In this document: one piece after another, positions 9,021-19,238 of the stretch | Layout of the letters: the number at the start of each line of letters is the position of its first letter | Position numbering within the stretch: the first letter of the stretch is position 1 | Source of the DNA: Salinivibrio sp. ES.052 | GTDB taxonomy: Bacteria > Pseudomonadota > Gammaproteobacteria > Enterobacterales > Vibrionaceae | Assembly (NCBI RefSeq): GCF_900141775.1 | Contig: NZ_FSRI01000003.1 | Coordinates: 124,001-188,000, forward strand | Length of the DNA stretch: 64,000 bases | Reading direction: 5' to 3' | Made by a program: the position numbers and the translations under genes | The notes under the pieces: model-generated | Told to the model about the DNA's origin: nothing | What the model saw: the letters and a program-made list of their open reading frames with translations, nothing else | Databases searched by the model: none

Positions 9021-10688
9021 ATGTCTCATTCACTGTCTTCCCACGCACTAACACCGGCGTTTTTGAATCAGTATCAAACCATTCGTCAGCATTTTTTTGA
9101 TCGTAATCCTGACCGCTGGCCCATCTATCGCACACCCGAATTAGCCCAATGGTTGGCCAATGGTATGCACCCAATGCGTGCAGATAGTGATTCATTACTC
9201 AAACAACAGACAAAGGTTCCTAATCAAAGTGACTTGAGCGCCAAGACCTTACCTAACCTAGCGTTGCAAGCGGCGACCTACTCGAAAGATTGGACCTCGC
9301 CACACGCTGTTGAAAATGTGATTACCGCGCCATGCGATCCGGCAATACACGGTGCATTACTTGCCACGATGGCCAACCCTAATTTGGTTTATAGCGAATA
9401 TGCCGGCTTATCCGTTGAGTTAGAAAAAGCGTTAGTTCGTCAAGTGGCCAACCTCATTGGCTATGATCCCAACCAAGCGACTGGCATATTCACCCAAGGA
9501 GGGACCTTTGGCAATTTATATGGCTATTTGATGGGGTTGCGAAAGCAGTTTCCTTTGTCGGGACAGCGGGGGTTACAAGGGCAAGATTTCCGCATGATTA
9601 ACTCACTCGCAGGCCATTATTCCAACATGACGAATCTGGGACTCTTGGGGACGGACATTCCGAATCAAGTACTACGTGTCAAAGTCGATACCAACAACCG
9701 GCTCGACCTCGATGATTTTGCCTACACCCTTAACAATTGTCTCGCAGAAGGCATCCCTGTTCCCACTATCTTGCTTACTTTTGGGACCACGGACACCTTT
9801 GCAATTGACGACATTGAACGTGTTTACCAAGTGACTGAGCGTGCCTGCCAGCGCTTCAATACCCCGGTTAAACCCCATATTCATGTTGATGCTGCAGTAG
9901 GTTGGCCGTTAATCATGTTTAACGACTACGATTTTGATGCCAACACCATCGGGCTGAACCGTCCAACGCGAGAAAAGCTTCAAACACTCCTTCCACGCAT
10001 CCGTGGGCTGCGTTTCGCCGACTCCATCACGATTGATTTTCAAAAATGGGGCTTCGTACCCTATACCGCCAGTCTAGTGATGTTTAAACGTCAGGAGGAT
10101 ATGGAGCATCTCAAACAAGACCCGCATTATTTCTCGTATTTTGAGGCACACAAAACCGAGCAAACACACTTACAGTCGACCATCGAATGCTCTCGCGGTG
10201 CAGCGGGTGCGTACGGCAGTTATTGTGCCCTAAACATGTTAGGTAAACGCGGTTATCAAACCATGGTTGCTCACAGTTTGCAGAACGCCGAGTATTTAAA
10301 AGCACACTTATCGACACTGCCCCACTGTAAAGTGGTCGCGGCAGATAACCTGGGTCCCACAGTTGCATTTCGCCTCTATCATCCTTCGCCAACCCTGGAT
10401 GTCGATGCCATGTTTCAACAAGAACAAACGCTACACAAAGTGGGAGAGAGAATTGATAGCATCACGCAACATAGCTTGTTTCACCGTCAACACTTCCTTC
10501 ATCGGCAAGGTAAACAACTCAAGACAAATTGGGTAGAGTCCATTGCACGCACTAACTTTGACCATCATGGGCAATGTTTATTTATTCCGGGAGAAAAAGC
10601 GGTATTTTTAAATCCTTACACACGCTATCGCCATATCGACGAATTCATCACCTCATTACATCCTGAATCGGTCAAACAGCCCGTCTGA
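9021..10688 (+). CDS. Group II PLP-dependent decarboxylase, substrate unassigned
   Basis: A 555-residue fold-type I enzyme of the glutamate/aromatic-amino-acid decarboxylase superfamily. Landmarks are GIFTQGGTFGNLYG (phosphate-binding region), HIHVDAAVGW (PLP ring aspartate), and the Schiff-base lysine K342 in ITIDFQKWGFVP. The context DFQKW differs from the more common DxHK of glutamate and DOPA decarboxylases, and the protein does not resemble PanP as I know it. It probably decarboxylates an acidic or basic amino acid, but no neighbour suggests which. AAGGG precedes the ATG. It is convergent with trkH. Confidence 0.8.
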   Translation: MSHSLSSHALTPAFLNQYQTIRQHFFDRNPDRWPIYRTPELAQWLANGMHPMRADSDSLLKQQTKVPNQSDLSAKTLPNLALQAATYSKDWTSPHAVENVITAPCDPAIHGALLATMANPNLVYSEYAGLSVELEKALVRQVANLIGYDPNQATGIFTQGGTFGNLYGYLMGLRKQFPLSGQRGLQGQDFRMINSLAGHYSNMTNLGLLGTDIPNQVLRVKVDTNNRLDLDDFAYTLNNCLAEGIPVPTILLTFGTTDTFAIDDIERVYQVTERACQRFNTPVKPHIHVDAAVGWPLIMFNDYDFDANTIGLNRPTREKLQTLLPRIRGLRFADSITIDFQKWGFVPYTASLVMFKRQEDMEHLKQDPHYFSYFEAHKTEQTHLQSTIECSRGAAGAYGSYCALNMLGKRGYQTMVAHSLQNAEYLKAHLSTLPHCKVVAADNLGPTVAFRLYHPSPTLDVDAMFQQEQTLHKVGERIDSITQHSLFHRQHFLHRQGKQLKTNWVESIARTNFDHHGQCLFIPGEKAVFLNPYTRYRHIDEFITSLHPESVKQPV

Positions 10689-10697
10689 GTGCGGGCT

Positions 10698-12158
10698 TTA
10701 CCAACGCCAAAAATGCGGCATAAATAGCGCAAGCACGGTGAAATATTCCAAACGCCCAAGGATCATCGCAACGTTCAGTATCCAGATCCCCGTATCGGTG
10801 ACCGGTTGAAAATTACTCCCCACTTCACCAAATCCAGGACCAAGTACATTGATACAAGCCACTACGGCGGTAAAGGATGACCAAAAGTCGAGCCCGGTCA
10901 TCATCATCAACAAGCTAAAGACACCCGTAGTCAGAGCCGCGAGCGACATAAACGCCATCACCGCTTGAGTCACATCGGTCGAAACAACCTTATCTTGATA
11001 TCGGATCGGTAATACAGCCGAAGGATGTACCAACTGGTGAAGCTGTCGACGGATGATTTTAAACGTAATAATGTCGCGAATAATTTTATTACCGCCCGCG
11101 GTTGATCCTGAGCACCCGCCGAGATAAGCACAAAAGACTAAAAATAACGCCGTTGCGGCTGGCCAGGTGCTTAAATCCGCCGCACCAAACCCTGTACTGG
11201 TAATAAACGAGACCACGTGAAAAGCCGCAAAACTAAGCGAGACCCAAACCGTCTCATAACGCGCTTCACCGTATAGATAGAGCCCAAGCATCACCGACAA
11301 ACACGCAACCACGATAAGAAAGACCCGTGACTCTTCATCATCAATATAAAGCTTCACCCCTCGCCACCCGATACGAAAAATGCGAAAGTGGAGGCCAAAG
11401 TTAATCGCGCCCAATAACATAAAGACATTGGAAATCATTAATATAATATGACTTTGAAAGTGCCACATACTGGCGTCGTGAGTAGAAAAGCCACCGGTTG
11501 AGACGGTCGAAAAACTGTGAGCGATCGCATCATAAGCACTCATCCCAGCAAGATAATAAGCCAAGGCACACGCGATCGTGATAACCACATAGACCCCCCA
11601 CAAATAGTGCGCCGTCTTAGAAATCCTTGGGGAAAGTTTTTCGTCTTTAATCGGGCCTGGCGTCTCTGCTTTGAGCAATCGCATGCCACCCACGTTAAGC
11701 ATTGGTAATACCGCAACCACAAAGATAACTACGCCGAGCCCCCCCATCCACTGTAAAAATTGACGATACAGGAGAAAAGAGGCCGGCATCTCATCCAAAC
11801 CGCTCAGAATCGTGGCCCCCGCAGTACTCAATGCACTGATGGATTCAAAGGTAGCATCGGTAAAGTTAACCTCTGTGACCAATTTAATTGGAACGCCCCC
11901 CAAAAAACCAACAAGGATCCAGGTACAGGTAGAGAACAATAACGCATCACGAAAGGTAACTTGGTTTAATTTACTTTTACGAAAGAGCCAGGAAATGATC
12001 AATGATGACAGCATCATCAATAAAGCAGGATAAAAGAATTGTGTCGATACACCGTCGCGAAAAATAAATAGCGACAACAATCCGAAAACGAACTGTACGA
12101 TCCCCATCCATAAAACAGGCATACCGAGAAGACGCAGTGTATTTTGAAAGTTAATCAT
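10698..12158 (-). CDS. trkH: TrkH-family potassium uptake protein
   Basis: A 486-residue polytopic inner-membrane protein with the four-fold MPM repeat of Trk/Ktr channels. Selectivity-filter segments are visible: STAGATIL, VSTGGFSTHDASM, ITSTGFGAADLSTW and LGPGFGEVG. The protein forms a potassium pore gated by TrkA, which is not encoded in this window. In a salt-adapted organism it would serve turgor control together with the solute and sodium transporters further right. AGCCCG/CGGGCT inverted repeats at 10678-10697 between its end and the decarboxylase could help convergent termination. Confidence 0.93.
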   Translation of the reverse strand: MINFQNTLRLLGMPVLWMGIVQFVFGLLSLFIFRDGVSTQFFYPALLMMLSSLIISWLFRKSKLNQVTFRDALLFSTCTWILVGFLGGVPIKLVTEVNFTDATFESISALSTAGATILSGLDEMPASFLLYRQFLQWMGGLGVVIFVVAVLPMLNVGGMRLLKAETPGPIKDEKLSPRISKTAHYLWGVYVVITIACALAYYLAGMSAYDAIAHSFSTVSTGGFSTHDASMWHFQSHIILMISNVFMLLGAINFGLHFRIFRIGWRGVKLYIDDEESRVFLIVVACLSVMLGLYLYGEARYETVWVSLSFAAFHVVSFITSTGFGAADLSTWPAATALFLVFCAYLGGCSGSTAGGNKIIRDIITFKIIRRQLHQLVHPSAVLPIRYQDKVVSTDVTQAVMAFMSLAALTTGVFSLLMMMTGLDFWSSFTAVVACINVLGPGFGEVGSNFQPVTDTGIWILNVAMILGRLEYFTVLALFMPHFWRW

Positions 12159-12363
12159 GACAGAGGCAACTCATCATTAACACGCCCGTGGTTTGTAGGC
12201 TCCATCACCCACCACGCGTAACAACAAACAGTGGCGTGGTCAATCACCTCACCGTTCAATAATATCGGCCTCATCCAATAATGTCATTGTTTATTGGAGG
12301 CTAGAGACCGCATATCTACGTCGTTAATACCCTGCAAACAAGGCATTACATCGCAGACACAGA

Positions 12364-12388
12364 TAAAAAAGCCGGGCTAATGCCCGGC
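12364..12388 (-). terminator. Intrinsic terminator of deaD
   Basis: GCCGGGC-TAAT-GCCCGGC stem-loop followed, on the minus strand, by six T residues (A6 at 12365-12370 on the plus strand). It lies 10 bases after the deaD stop. Confidence 0.9.
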
Positions 12389-12397
12389 CGATTGTTC

Positions 12398-14203
12398 TTA
12401 TTGTGCGTGACGGCGCTCACCGCGTGCACTACTACCACGACGCTCATTACCACGGTCGCGATTAAAACGACGTTCACCACGTCCACGACCATCACGATCG
12501 TTACGGCCACCACCATTACGGTCGCCAGAGCGACGTTCGCGCATAATTTGACCTTCAACACGCTGTGCATTGGTCTCTTTTTGACGAATTCGCAGTTTTT
12601 GCAATTGAGCAAAGACTTCTTTCGGCATAGTTTTTGGCAATTGTACGAACGTGTGCGCAGGCGCTAGTTTAATGGCACCAATATTTTGCTTATTCAAGCC
12701 CAACTCGTTGGCAATCGCACCTACGATATCTTTCACTTGAACACCTTGCTCTCGGCCTACGTCTAACTGGTAAGTATCCCAGTCTGCCGGATTCGTATCA
12801 CGACGATCCGTACCATTTTGGCGATCATCGCGACGGCGATCACGGCGCTGCTTTTCACGATCCATCGCGGCGATCATTGGGTCTGGACCTTTATAGAATA
12901 AAGGACGCTTCCCTTGCTGGCGCTGAAGTAACATTGCAGCCAGTGTTGTTGCATCAACCTCGATATCGTTTTGCAGTTGCTCAATCAGTTCAACGAATGG
13001 TCCAATGGCATCGCCATCTTTCTTTTCAGCCAATTCGCCCGCCAGTTGTGCCACACGCGCTTCCGCCACTTTGTCGCGGTTTGGCAGCTGGATTTCTTCC
13101 ATTTTTGTTTGTGTAACGCGCTCAACCGTACGTAGCATACGCATTTGATTAGTACGTACCAGCAAAATAGCCTTACCAGCACGACCAGCACGACCGGTAC
13201 GGCCGATACGGTGGATGTAAGATTCCGCATCAAACGGAATATCATAGTTGAACACGTGTGTAATACGCGGCACATCAAGACCACGAGCAACTACGTCAGT
13301 GGCGACCAAGATATCAATCACACCACGTTTTAAATGATCAACAGTGCGCTCACGCAGTGACTGCGGAATATCACCATGCAAGGCAGCGGCTTTAAAGCCA
13401 CGTGCTGATAACCAATCAGCCAAACGCTCAGTATCTTGGCGAGTACGCACAAAAACGATCGAGGCGTCAGTATCCTGGGTCTCAAGTAAACGGCTCATCG
13501 CTTCGTCTTTTTCGACGCCTTTAACGACCCAGAACTGTTGCTCCACTTTCTCTACAGTGCGGTTACTACCAGCCACATCAACACGGGCAGGTTCACGCAG
13601 GAAGCGATCAACAATTTGTTTAACAATCGGCGGCATGGTAGCTGAGAACAGAATGCGCTGTGCACTTTCTGGTGCCTGCTCCATAATCCAGGTCACGTCA
13701 TCGACGAAGCCCATTTTGAGCATTTCGTCAGCTTCGTCGAGAATAAAGGTATGTACCTCGTCTAGCTTCAAACGATCGCGGTTGATCAAGTCTTTTACAC
13801 GTCCTGGTGTACCCACCACGATATGCGCACCGCTTTTCAGCGCTTTCATTTGATCAACAATCGACGCACCACCGTAGATCTCAAGGACTTTTAGGCCTTT
13901 GATGTTTTGTGCGAGGGTTTTAATTTCCGCCGCTACCTGAATCGCCAACTCGCGCGTCGGTGCCATAATGATGGCTTGCGGCTTATGTTGGTTCAGATCG
14001 ACTTTATTCAGCAACGGCAATGAGAACGCAGCTGTTTTACCCGTACCCGTTTGGGCTTTACCGAGTGCGTCACGACCTTCGAGGAGTACAGGGATGGAAG
14101 CAGCTTGGATAGGTGTTGGTGTTTCAAAGCCCATTGAGTCAAGCGCAGACAAAAGGGTGTCGGCCAGATCTAACTGGCGAAATTTGGTTACAGATTCTTG
14201 CAT
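12398..14203 (-). CDS. deaD: DEAD-box ATP-dependent RNA helicase
   Basis: A 601-residue helicase. It has the Q motif (TPIQAASIP), Walker A AQTGTGKTAAF, PTRELA, LDEADEMLKMGF (DEAD), SATMP, ATDVVARGLD and HRIGRTGRAG. A DbpA-type RNA-binding domain follows, then an Arg/Gly-rich tail (GGGRNDRDGRGRGERRFNRD) ending RGERRHAQ. This layout is that of CsdA/DeaD, the cold-shock helicase of ribosome assembly and mRNA decay. The 351-base region upstream to the divergent rnb start allows a long 5' leader, as known for deaD in other bacteria. Confidence 0.95.
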   Translation of the reverse strand: MQESVTKFRQLDLADTLLSALDSMGFETPTPIQAASIPVLLEGRDALGKAQTGTGKTAAFSLPLLNKVDLNQHKPQAIIMAPTRELAIQVAAEIKTLAQNIKGLKVLEIYGGASIVDQMKALKSGAHIVVGTPGRVKDLINRDRLKLDEVHTFILDEADEMLKMGFVDDVTWIMEQAPESAQRILFSATMPPIVKQIVDRFLREPARVDVAGSNRTVEKVEQQFWVVKGVEKDEAMSRLLETQDTDASIVFVRTRQDTERLADWLSARGFKAAALHGDIPQSLRERTVDHLKRGVIDILVATDVVARGLDVPRITHVFNYDIPFDAESYIHRIGRTGRAGRAGKAILLVRTNQMRMLRTVERVTQTKMEEIQLPNRDKVAEARVAQLAGELAEKKDGDAIGPFVELIEQLQNDIEVDATTLAAMLLQRQQGKRPLFYKGPDPMIAAMDREKQRRDRRRDDRQNGTDRRDTNPADWDTYQLDVGREQGVQVKDIVGAIANELGLNKQNIGAIKLAPAHTFVQLPKTMPKEVFAQLQKLRIRQKETNAQRVEGQIMRERRSGDRNGGGRNDRDGRGRGERRFNRDRGNERRGSSARGERRHAQ

Positions 14204-14496
14204 TGGGATCCCAATCTATGAGTGTAGCGAAACGGGGCCCCTTCAGCGTTCTGCTCAACCATGCAACACTGTCTTTCATACAGTGTTAGTCACCAGCGCC
14301 ACGGGCCTCGGTCATTAAGGGTGTGTATTCTGCGCCATTTACACGAAAAAAGCCAGAAAAAGTTGAACAACTTCACAAATTTTACGGCTCATGGACACAT
14401 ATCTCGCATCTTGTGTACGAAGACAGCGGAGTACGGGCAAAAAAAACACAACAAGAGCCTGTGCGGACTAGGCTCACAGGATTTTAGTGCCACGGG

Positions 14497-14525
14497 TTGG
14501 TTTTGAAACAGTGAATACGTATAGT
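14497..14525 (+). promoter_or_regulatory. Predicted sigma-70 promoter of rnb
   Basis: TTGGTT (14497-14502), a 17-base spacer, and TATAGT (14520-14525), about 30 bases before the rnb start. It lies in the 351-base deaD-rnb divergent region, which otherwise shows no gene. Confidence 0.5.
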
Positions 14526-14554
14526 GTGGCGATCCGTTTATCGAGACCCGAGTT

Positions 14555-16534
14555 ATGTTTCAAGACAATCCCCTGCTAGCACAGCTAAAGCAACAGATTC
14601 AGGAAACCCTGCCTAAGAAAGAGGGCCAGGTAAAAGCCACAGAAAAAGGTTTCGGCTTTCTCGAAGTCGATGACAAGACCAGCCTTTTCATTCCGCCACC
14701 TTATATGAAGAAAGTGCTTCACGGCGACCGTGTTGAAGCCTTTGTTCGCACAGAAAAAGACCGCGAGGTGGCAGAGCCTGATACCTTGATTGAGCCCAGC
14801 CTGGAGCGCTTTATCGGTCGTGTACAGTGGATCCGAAACCGCCTGAACGTGGTGCCTGATCACCCACAAATGAAAGATGCCTTACGCGCCAATACGCAAC
14901 GAGGTCTGTCACAAGATGATCTTAAAGAAGGCGATTGGGTAGTCGCGTCGCTGACTCGCCATCCACTGAAAGGTGATGATAACTTCATGTGTCGTATCAG
15001 CGAGAAGATCACTGATGCCGACGACAAAATTGCCCCTTGGTGGGTCACGCTGGCTAAACACAACCTGCCCAATAAGGAGCCTGCGCCGAAAGAGGCATGG
15101 CCAATGTTGGAACAAGGGCTAGAGCGTCGTGACCTCACCGATCTCCCCTTTGTGACCATTGATGGTGAATCCACCAAAGATATGGATGACGCCCTGTATG
15201 TAAAAGCCAATGAACAAGGTGGCTTTACCATGACAGTCGCGATCGCCGATCCCACCGCCTATATTGATGCCGATGAGGAACTCGATCAGGTCGCACGCGA
15301 GCGCGGTTTCACCATTTATCTGCCTGGGCGCAATATCCCAATGCTGCCTCGCGATCTCAGCGACGACTTGTGTTCGTTACGAGAGAATGAACAACGCCCT
15401 GCACTGTGCTGTACATTCAGCATCAGCGCAGACGGTACCATTGCTGACAATACAGAGTTCTTCTCCGCCTGGATACAATCACATGGCCAGCTTGCATACG
15501 ATAAAGTATCTGACTTTATCGAACAGGGTGAAGAGGCGCTATGGCAACCAGAGAGCGCTGATATTGCTAACCAAATCCATCAACTTCACCAGTTTGCACT
15601 CGCGCGCATCCAATGGCGTGAAACCCATGCGGTCACCTTCCCCGATCGCCCAGATTATCGCTTTGAACTTAGCGAAGATAACGATGTGATTGCCATCCAC
15701 ACGGATCAGCGTCGAATCGCTAACCGCATTGTGGAAGAGTCGATGATCAGCGCCAACATTTGTGCAGGCCGCAAACTCCGTGACGCCTTCGGCTTCGGGG
15801 TTTTCAACACACATGCAGGGTTTAAGCAAGATAAACTGGATGACGTCGTCGAGCTCGTGCGCGCCCATGAGCACGATGCTAACAGCGAAACCTTAGCCAG
15901 CGTAGAAGGCTTTAGTGCACTGCGTCGCTGGCTGAACAGCTTAGATACCACCTATTTGGACAACCGCCTACGCCGTTTTCAAGCTTACAGTGAGATTGGC
16001 CATGAACCCGCCCCTCACTATGCGATGGGCCTAGATGTGTATGCCACTTGGACATCACCTATCCGTAAGTACGGCGATATGATTAATCATCGCTTGCTTA
16101 AAGCGATTATTCGTGGCGAAAACGAAGCCAATGCCCCTGCCGATACTGTCGGTGAAGAACTCGCGGGGCACCGCAAGCATCACCGCATGGCGGAGCGCGA
16201 TGTTGCCGATTGGCTTTACACGCGCTTACTAAAACCGGAAGTGGAAGCACAAACCCGCTACACAGCGGAAATCTTTGATATTAACCGCGCAGGTATGCGT
16301 GTTCGCCTACTCGAAAATGGCGCACCGGCGTTTATTCCTGCGTCATTAATCATGGATAACAAAAGCCGTATCGCGTGTGACAAAGAACAAGGGACAGTCA
16401 CTATCGATGGAAACGTCGAATTTAAACTGGGTGAGAACTTAGAAGTGGTGATTGCCGACATTAAAGAGACAACGCGCTCAATCGTCGCAAAACCGACGCA
16501 GGTATTTACCCTGCCAGAGACGCCACAAAACTAG
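14555..16534 (+). CDS. rnb: Exoribonuclease II
   Basis: A 659-residue RNB-family 3'-5' exoribonuclease. It has N-terminal cold-shock domains ([20 protein letters not shown]), the catalytic RNB domain with the Mg-binding aspartate cluster [17 protein letters not shown], and [15 protein letters not shown] near its end. A C-terminal S1 domain follows ([20 protein letters not shown]). Length and N-terminus fit RNase II rather than the longer RNase R. It degrades single-stranded mRNA processively to short oligonucleotides. It is monocistronic and followed by a strong terminator. Confidence 0.95.
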   Translation: MFQDNPLLAQLKQQIQETLPKKEGQVKATEKGFGFLEVDDKTSLFIPPPYMKKVLHGDRVEAFVRTEKDREVAEPDTLIEPSLERFIGRVQWIRNRLNVVPDHPQMKDALRANTQRGLSQDDLKEGDWVVASLTRHPLKGDDNFMCRISEKITDADDKIAPWWVTLAKHNLPNKEPAPKEAWPMLEQGLERRDLTDLPFVTIDGESTKDMDDALYVKANEQGGFTMTVAIADPTAYIDADEELDQVARERGFTIYLPGRNIPMLPRDLSDDLCSLRENEQRPALCCTFSISADGTIADNTEFFSAWIQSHGQLAYDKVSDFIEQGEEALWQPESADIANQIHQLHQFALARIQWRETHAVTFPDRPDYRFELSEDNDVIAIHTDQRRIANRIVEESMISANICAGRKLRDAFGFGVFNTHAGFKQDKLDDVVELVRAHEHDANSETLASVEGFSALRRWLNSLDTTYLDNRLRRFQAYSEIGHEPAPHYAMGLDVYATWTSPIRKYGDMINHRLLKAIIRGENEANAPADTVGEELAGHRKHHRMAERDVADWLYTRLLKPEVEAQTRYTAEIFDINRAGMRVRLLENGAPAFIPASLIMDNKSRIACDKEQGTVTIDGNVEFKLGENLEVVIADIKETTRSIVAKPTQVFTLPETPQN

Positions 16535-16577
16535 TTTTTTGCTGTCATCACGCATGATGACCAATGATCTCGTTATA

Positions 16578-16607
16578 AAAGCCAAGCCATCGCTTGGCTT
16601 TCTTTTT
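16578..16607 (+). terminator. Intrinsic terminator of rnb
   Basis: AAAGCCAAGC-CATC-GCTTGGCTTT stem-loop followed by CTTTTT, about 45 bases after the stop. Confidence 0.9.
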
Positions 16608-16748
16608 ACCCGCAAAATGATAGTCTAATCACTAAATTAATTTTAATCATTGAACCATTACAATTATCACACGCTGAAACCCTAGCAACATGCTAAAAAG
16701 CCATCAGTGATATGTTAATGGTATACCTCAACCGCCTTAAGAGGTTTC

Positions 16749-17978
16749 ATGGGGCTTTTACGTTCATCTGCGGTCCGAGTGGGGACCCCCATTTTTTTAT
16801 TATTACTACTCACGGCAGGTTATCATCCTCTGATCGCCTCGCTAGCGCCCTATTACAATCTCATATATGCCGCCCCTTATTTTCTCCTACTCACCGCGCT
16901 ACTGTTAAGCCATTTGTTTAAAAGCGCCCGCGTCGGCATGATGGTAGTGATCTTATTAGTGGGGTATACGGTTATCCTTACTCGGCTTCAATCCCCACTC
17001 GACCAAGGCACCACCTATCTAGAATATTTACTTCTGGCAGTGGCACTGCCCATAAACCTGCTTTACATGATCATTGTTCGCGACCAAAAGCTCACATCAC
17101 GATTCGGCTTATTCTTTTTTTTCGCCATTGGCATGGAAATGGGCTGGTGTGCACTGATGGTGCAGCAATTTGGTGAGTTGTCGAATTATCTGCATCAGCA
17201 TCCCATCTTGGTGAGAGCCGCTTCCATTAGCCCAATGCCGCTCCTACTGATTGTTTTGCTATGTATATTAGTTTGCATGAGCACCATTCGCTTACTCCAT
17301 AAGAACAGTATTGAAGATCATGCTGCCTTTATCAGCGTGCTCTGCGGCGCAGCTACTCTGGTATTTTTCAATGTGCCGTTTATTTCGTCGCTGATTTTTT
17401 CACTTGCCGGTCTCTTATTGGTTGCCAATCAAGTTTCATTTAGTCACCAACTCGCATTTGTCGATGGGCTTACCGAAATTGCGGGTCGCCGAGCACTCGA
17501 AGACGAACTTAAACATCTTGGTCGTCAATACACCCTCGCGATGCTTGATGTTGATCACTTCAAACAATTCAATGATCGTTATGGCCATGAAACCGGTGAC
17601 GACGTGCTTAAATTGGTGGCTAAACAAATGGCGCTATGCGACGGTGGAGCCAGTGCTTTTCGTTATGGCGGCGAAGAATTTACGTTATTATTTAAAGGGA
17701 AAATGACCGAGCATTGCTTGCCCTACTTGGAGGCACTGCGTGAAGACATTGCCAATTACCCATTGGTATTGCGCGATCAATCTCGTCCCTATAATGATAA
17801 ACAAGGTCGACAGAAACGCGGACGTGCCATTGACAAAGAGCCCGTGAATATCACGGTCAGTATTGGATTTGCCGATTCATCACAAGCCGATACCCCAGAC
17901 GAAGTCTTACAGTTAGCAGACAGTGCCTTGTACAAGGCCAAAGAGGCAGGGCGTAATTGTATTAAGGGCAGCACATGA
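16749..17978 (+). CDS. Membrane-bound diguanylate cyclase (GGDEF)
   Basis: A 409-residue protein with about six to seven N-terminal membrane segments (residues 12-230) and a C-terminal GGDEF domain. The domain has LAFVDGLTEIAGRRAL, the Mg-binding MLDVDHFKQFND, and the intact active site RYGGEEF near residue 310, so cyclic-di-GMP synthesis is predicted. No RxxD inhibitory site is seen at the expected distance before GGEEF, suggesting no classical product inhibition. The membrane part matches no sensor family I can name. The stop overlaps the following lipoprotein gene (ATGA). Confidence 0.88.
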   Translation: MGLLRSSAVRVGTPIFLLLLLTAGYHPLIASLAPYYNLIYAAPYFLLLTALLLSHLFKSARVGMMVVILLVGYTVILTRLQSPLDQGTTYLEYLLLAVALPINLLYMIIVRDQKLTSRFGLFFFFAIGMEMGWCALMVQQFGELSNYLHQHPILVRAASISPMPLLLIVLLCILVCMSTIRLLHKNSIEDHAAFISVLCGAATLVFFNVPFISSLIFSLAGLLLVANQVSFSHQLAFVDGLTEIAGRRALEDELKHLGRQYTLAMLDVDHFKQFNDRYGHETGDDVLKLVAKQMALCDGGASAFRYGGEEFTLLFKGKMTEHCLPYLEALREDIANYPLVLRDQSRPYNDKQGRQKRGRAIDKEPVNITVSIGFADSSQADTPDEVLQLADSALYKAKEAGRNCIKGST

Positions 17979-18457
17979 AACATATTGTATTGATGAGTCT
18001 AATGGGGTTGTTTTTAATCGGCTGCACCACGCAATCGGATACATCCGCCACCTCACCATTACCATCATCGACAAATGAAATCAGTGCGACAGCATTGGAT
18101 CACGCGCTTAATCAAGTATTTTATCAGTGGCGAGGCACGCCTTATCGCTGGGGAGGGACGACTCGAAATGGTATCGATTGCTCTGCCTATACCCAACGCG
18201 TTTACCAAGATGCACTCTCAACATCCTTACCTCGGACGACGCATGGCCAAGCCAAGACAGGGTATGCCATTGATTATGAGATCGCGAGGCAAGGCGACCT
18301 CGTATTTTTTCATATACGCCCTGGCCTGCGTCACGTTGGCATCTACCTCGGCGGGCAACGGTTCATGCACGCCTCGGCATCGAAAGGAGTGACAGTGTCA
18401 CGACTAGATAATCCCTATTGGCAAGCGCGCTTCTGGCAATTCCGCCGTTATTTCTGA
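17975..18457 (+). CDS. NlpC/P60 family lipoprotein peptidase
   Basis: A 160-residue lipoprotein. The lipobox LFLIGC puts the acylated Cys at residue 17. The NlpC/P60 cell-wall endopeptidase domain follows, with catalytic Cys in NGIDCSAYTQ, His in LRHVGIYLG and a third polar residue in FMHAS. It resembles NlpC/Spr-type murein D,L-endopeptidases that cleave stem peptides in the periplasm. It overlaps the diguanylate cyclase gene by four bases, so the two may be co-translated, which hints at coupling of envelope remodelling and c-di-GMP (inference). Its end overlaps tag by 10 bases. Confidence 0.9.
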   Translation: MKHIVLMSLMGLFLIGCTTQSDTSATSPLPSSTNEISATALDHALNQVFYQWRGTPYRWGGTTRNGIDCSAYTQRVYQDALSTSLPRTTHGQAKTGYAIDYEIARQGDLVFFHIRPGLRHVGIYLGGQRFMHASASKGVTVSRLDNPYWQARFWQFRRYF

Positions 18458-19044
18458 GTTTGCGCTTTCACCGCGTCGGCAAGTTCGCAACAAGGCTGAT
18501 ATCGTGGGCACGTGACCACATGATCGTTAACCATGCCTAATGCTTGCATCAGCGAATAGCAAATCGTCTCGCCCACAAACTTAAACCCACGCTTTTTCAA
18601 AAAACGGCTCATCGCTCGGGACTCGTCCGTCGCGGTGGCTACGTCATCATCCGATTGATGATGATTCACAATCGGCACACCGTCGGTAAACTGCCATAAT
18701 GCCTTGGCGAGCGAGCCGTACTCTTCCACCAGCGCCACGGCGGCTTTGGCATTAGTGAATACCGATGCCACTTTTAATCGATTACGGACAATCTCATGGT
18801 TGGCCATAATGGCGGCGATGTTTGGCGCTTCCACGGCGGCAAGATGATTAAAATCGAAGTGAGAGAAAGCATCACGATAAGCCTGCCGTTTTTCCAGTAT
18901 TAGCCGCCAACTTAACCCTGCCTGCGCGCCCTCTAAACAAATAAACTCAAAAATAAGCGGATCATCAAATGTCGGTACACCCCACTCGCTATCATGGTAC
19001 GTACGCTCAGCCTCGCTTTGCTGTGCCCATCGGCATATATTCAT
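18448..19044 (-). CDS. tag: DNA-3-methyladenine glycosylase I
   Basis: A 198-residue base-excision glycosylase. Family features are the N-terminal CRWAQQSEAERTYHDSEWG, the ICLEGAQAGLSWRLIL segment with the catalytic Glu, and the C-terminal zinc ligands (His/Cys in NDHVVTCPRYQPC). It removes 3-methyladenine from DNA. It is convergent with the NlpC gene. Confidence 0.95.
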   Translation of the reverse strand: MNICRWAQQSEAERTYHDSEWGVPTFDDPLIFEFICLEGAQAGLSWRLILEKRQAYRDAFSHFDFNHLAAVEAPNIAAIMANHEIVRNRLKVASVFTNAKAAVALVEEYGSLAKALWQFTDGVPIVNHHQSDDDVATATDESRAMSRFLKKRGFKFVGETICYSLMQALGMVNDHVVTCPRYQPCCELADAVKAQTQK

Positions 19045-19238
19045 TTCTCACCTCCTCTCCTCATACCCTTACTGGGTCATCATTTTTGTTGCTTATAACA
19101 AGAAATCAGCAACTTAACGGTGTAAAAGCTATCGTTACATGCGATATAACGCTATCTTTGATCGTGATAAGTACATGAAACGTAATATAACCGTTACTCC
19201 TTGTTATTGATGCCACCCATAACTACAAAGGAACACGC

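Noticed and set aside
9021-10688. PanP (aspartate decarboxylase) for the PLP decarboxylase
   Set aside because: Active-site context (DFQKW) and N-terminus do not resemble vibrio PanP as I remember it, and no pan genes are adjacent.
13344-13853. 169-residue plus-strand frame inside deaD
   Set aside because: Antisense shadow with Ser/Arg/Thr bias and no ribosome site or family.
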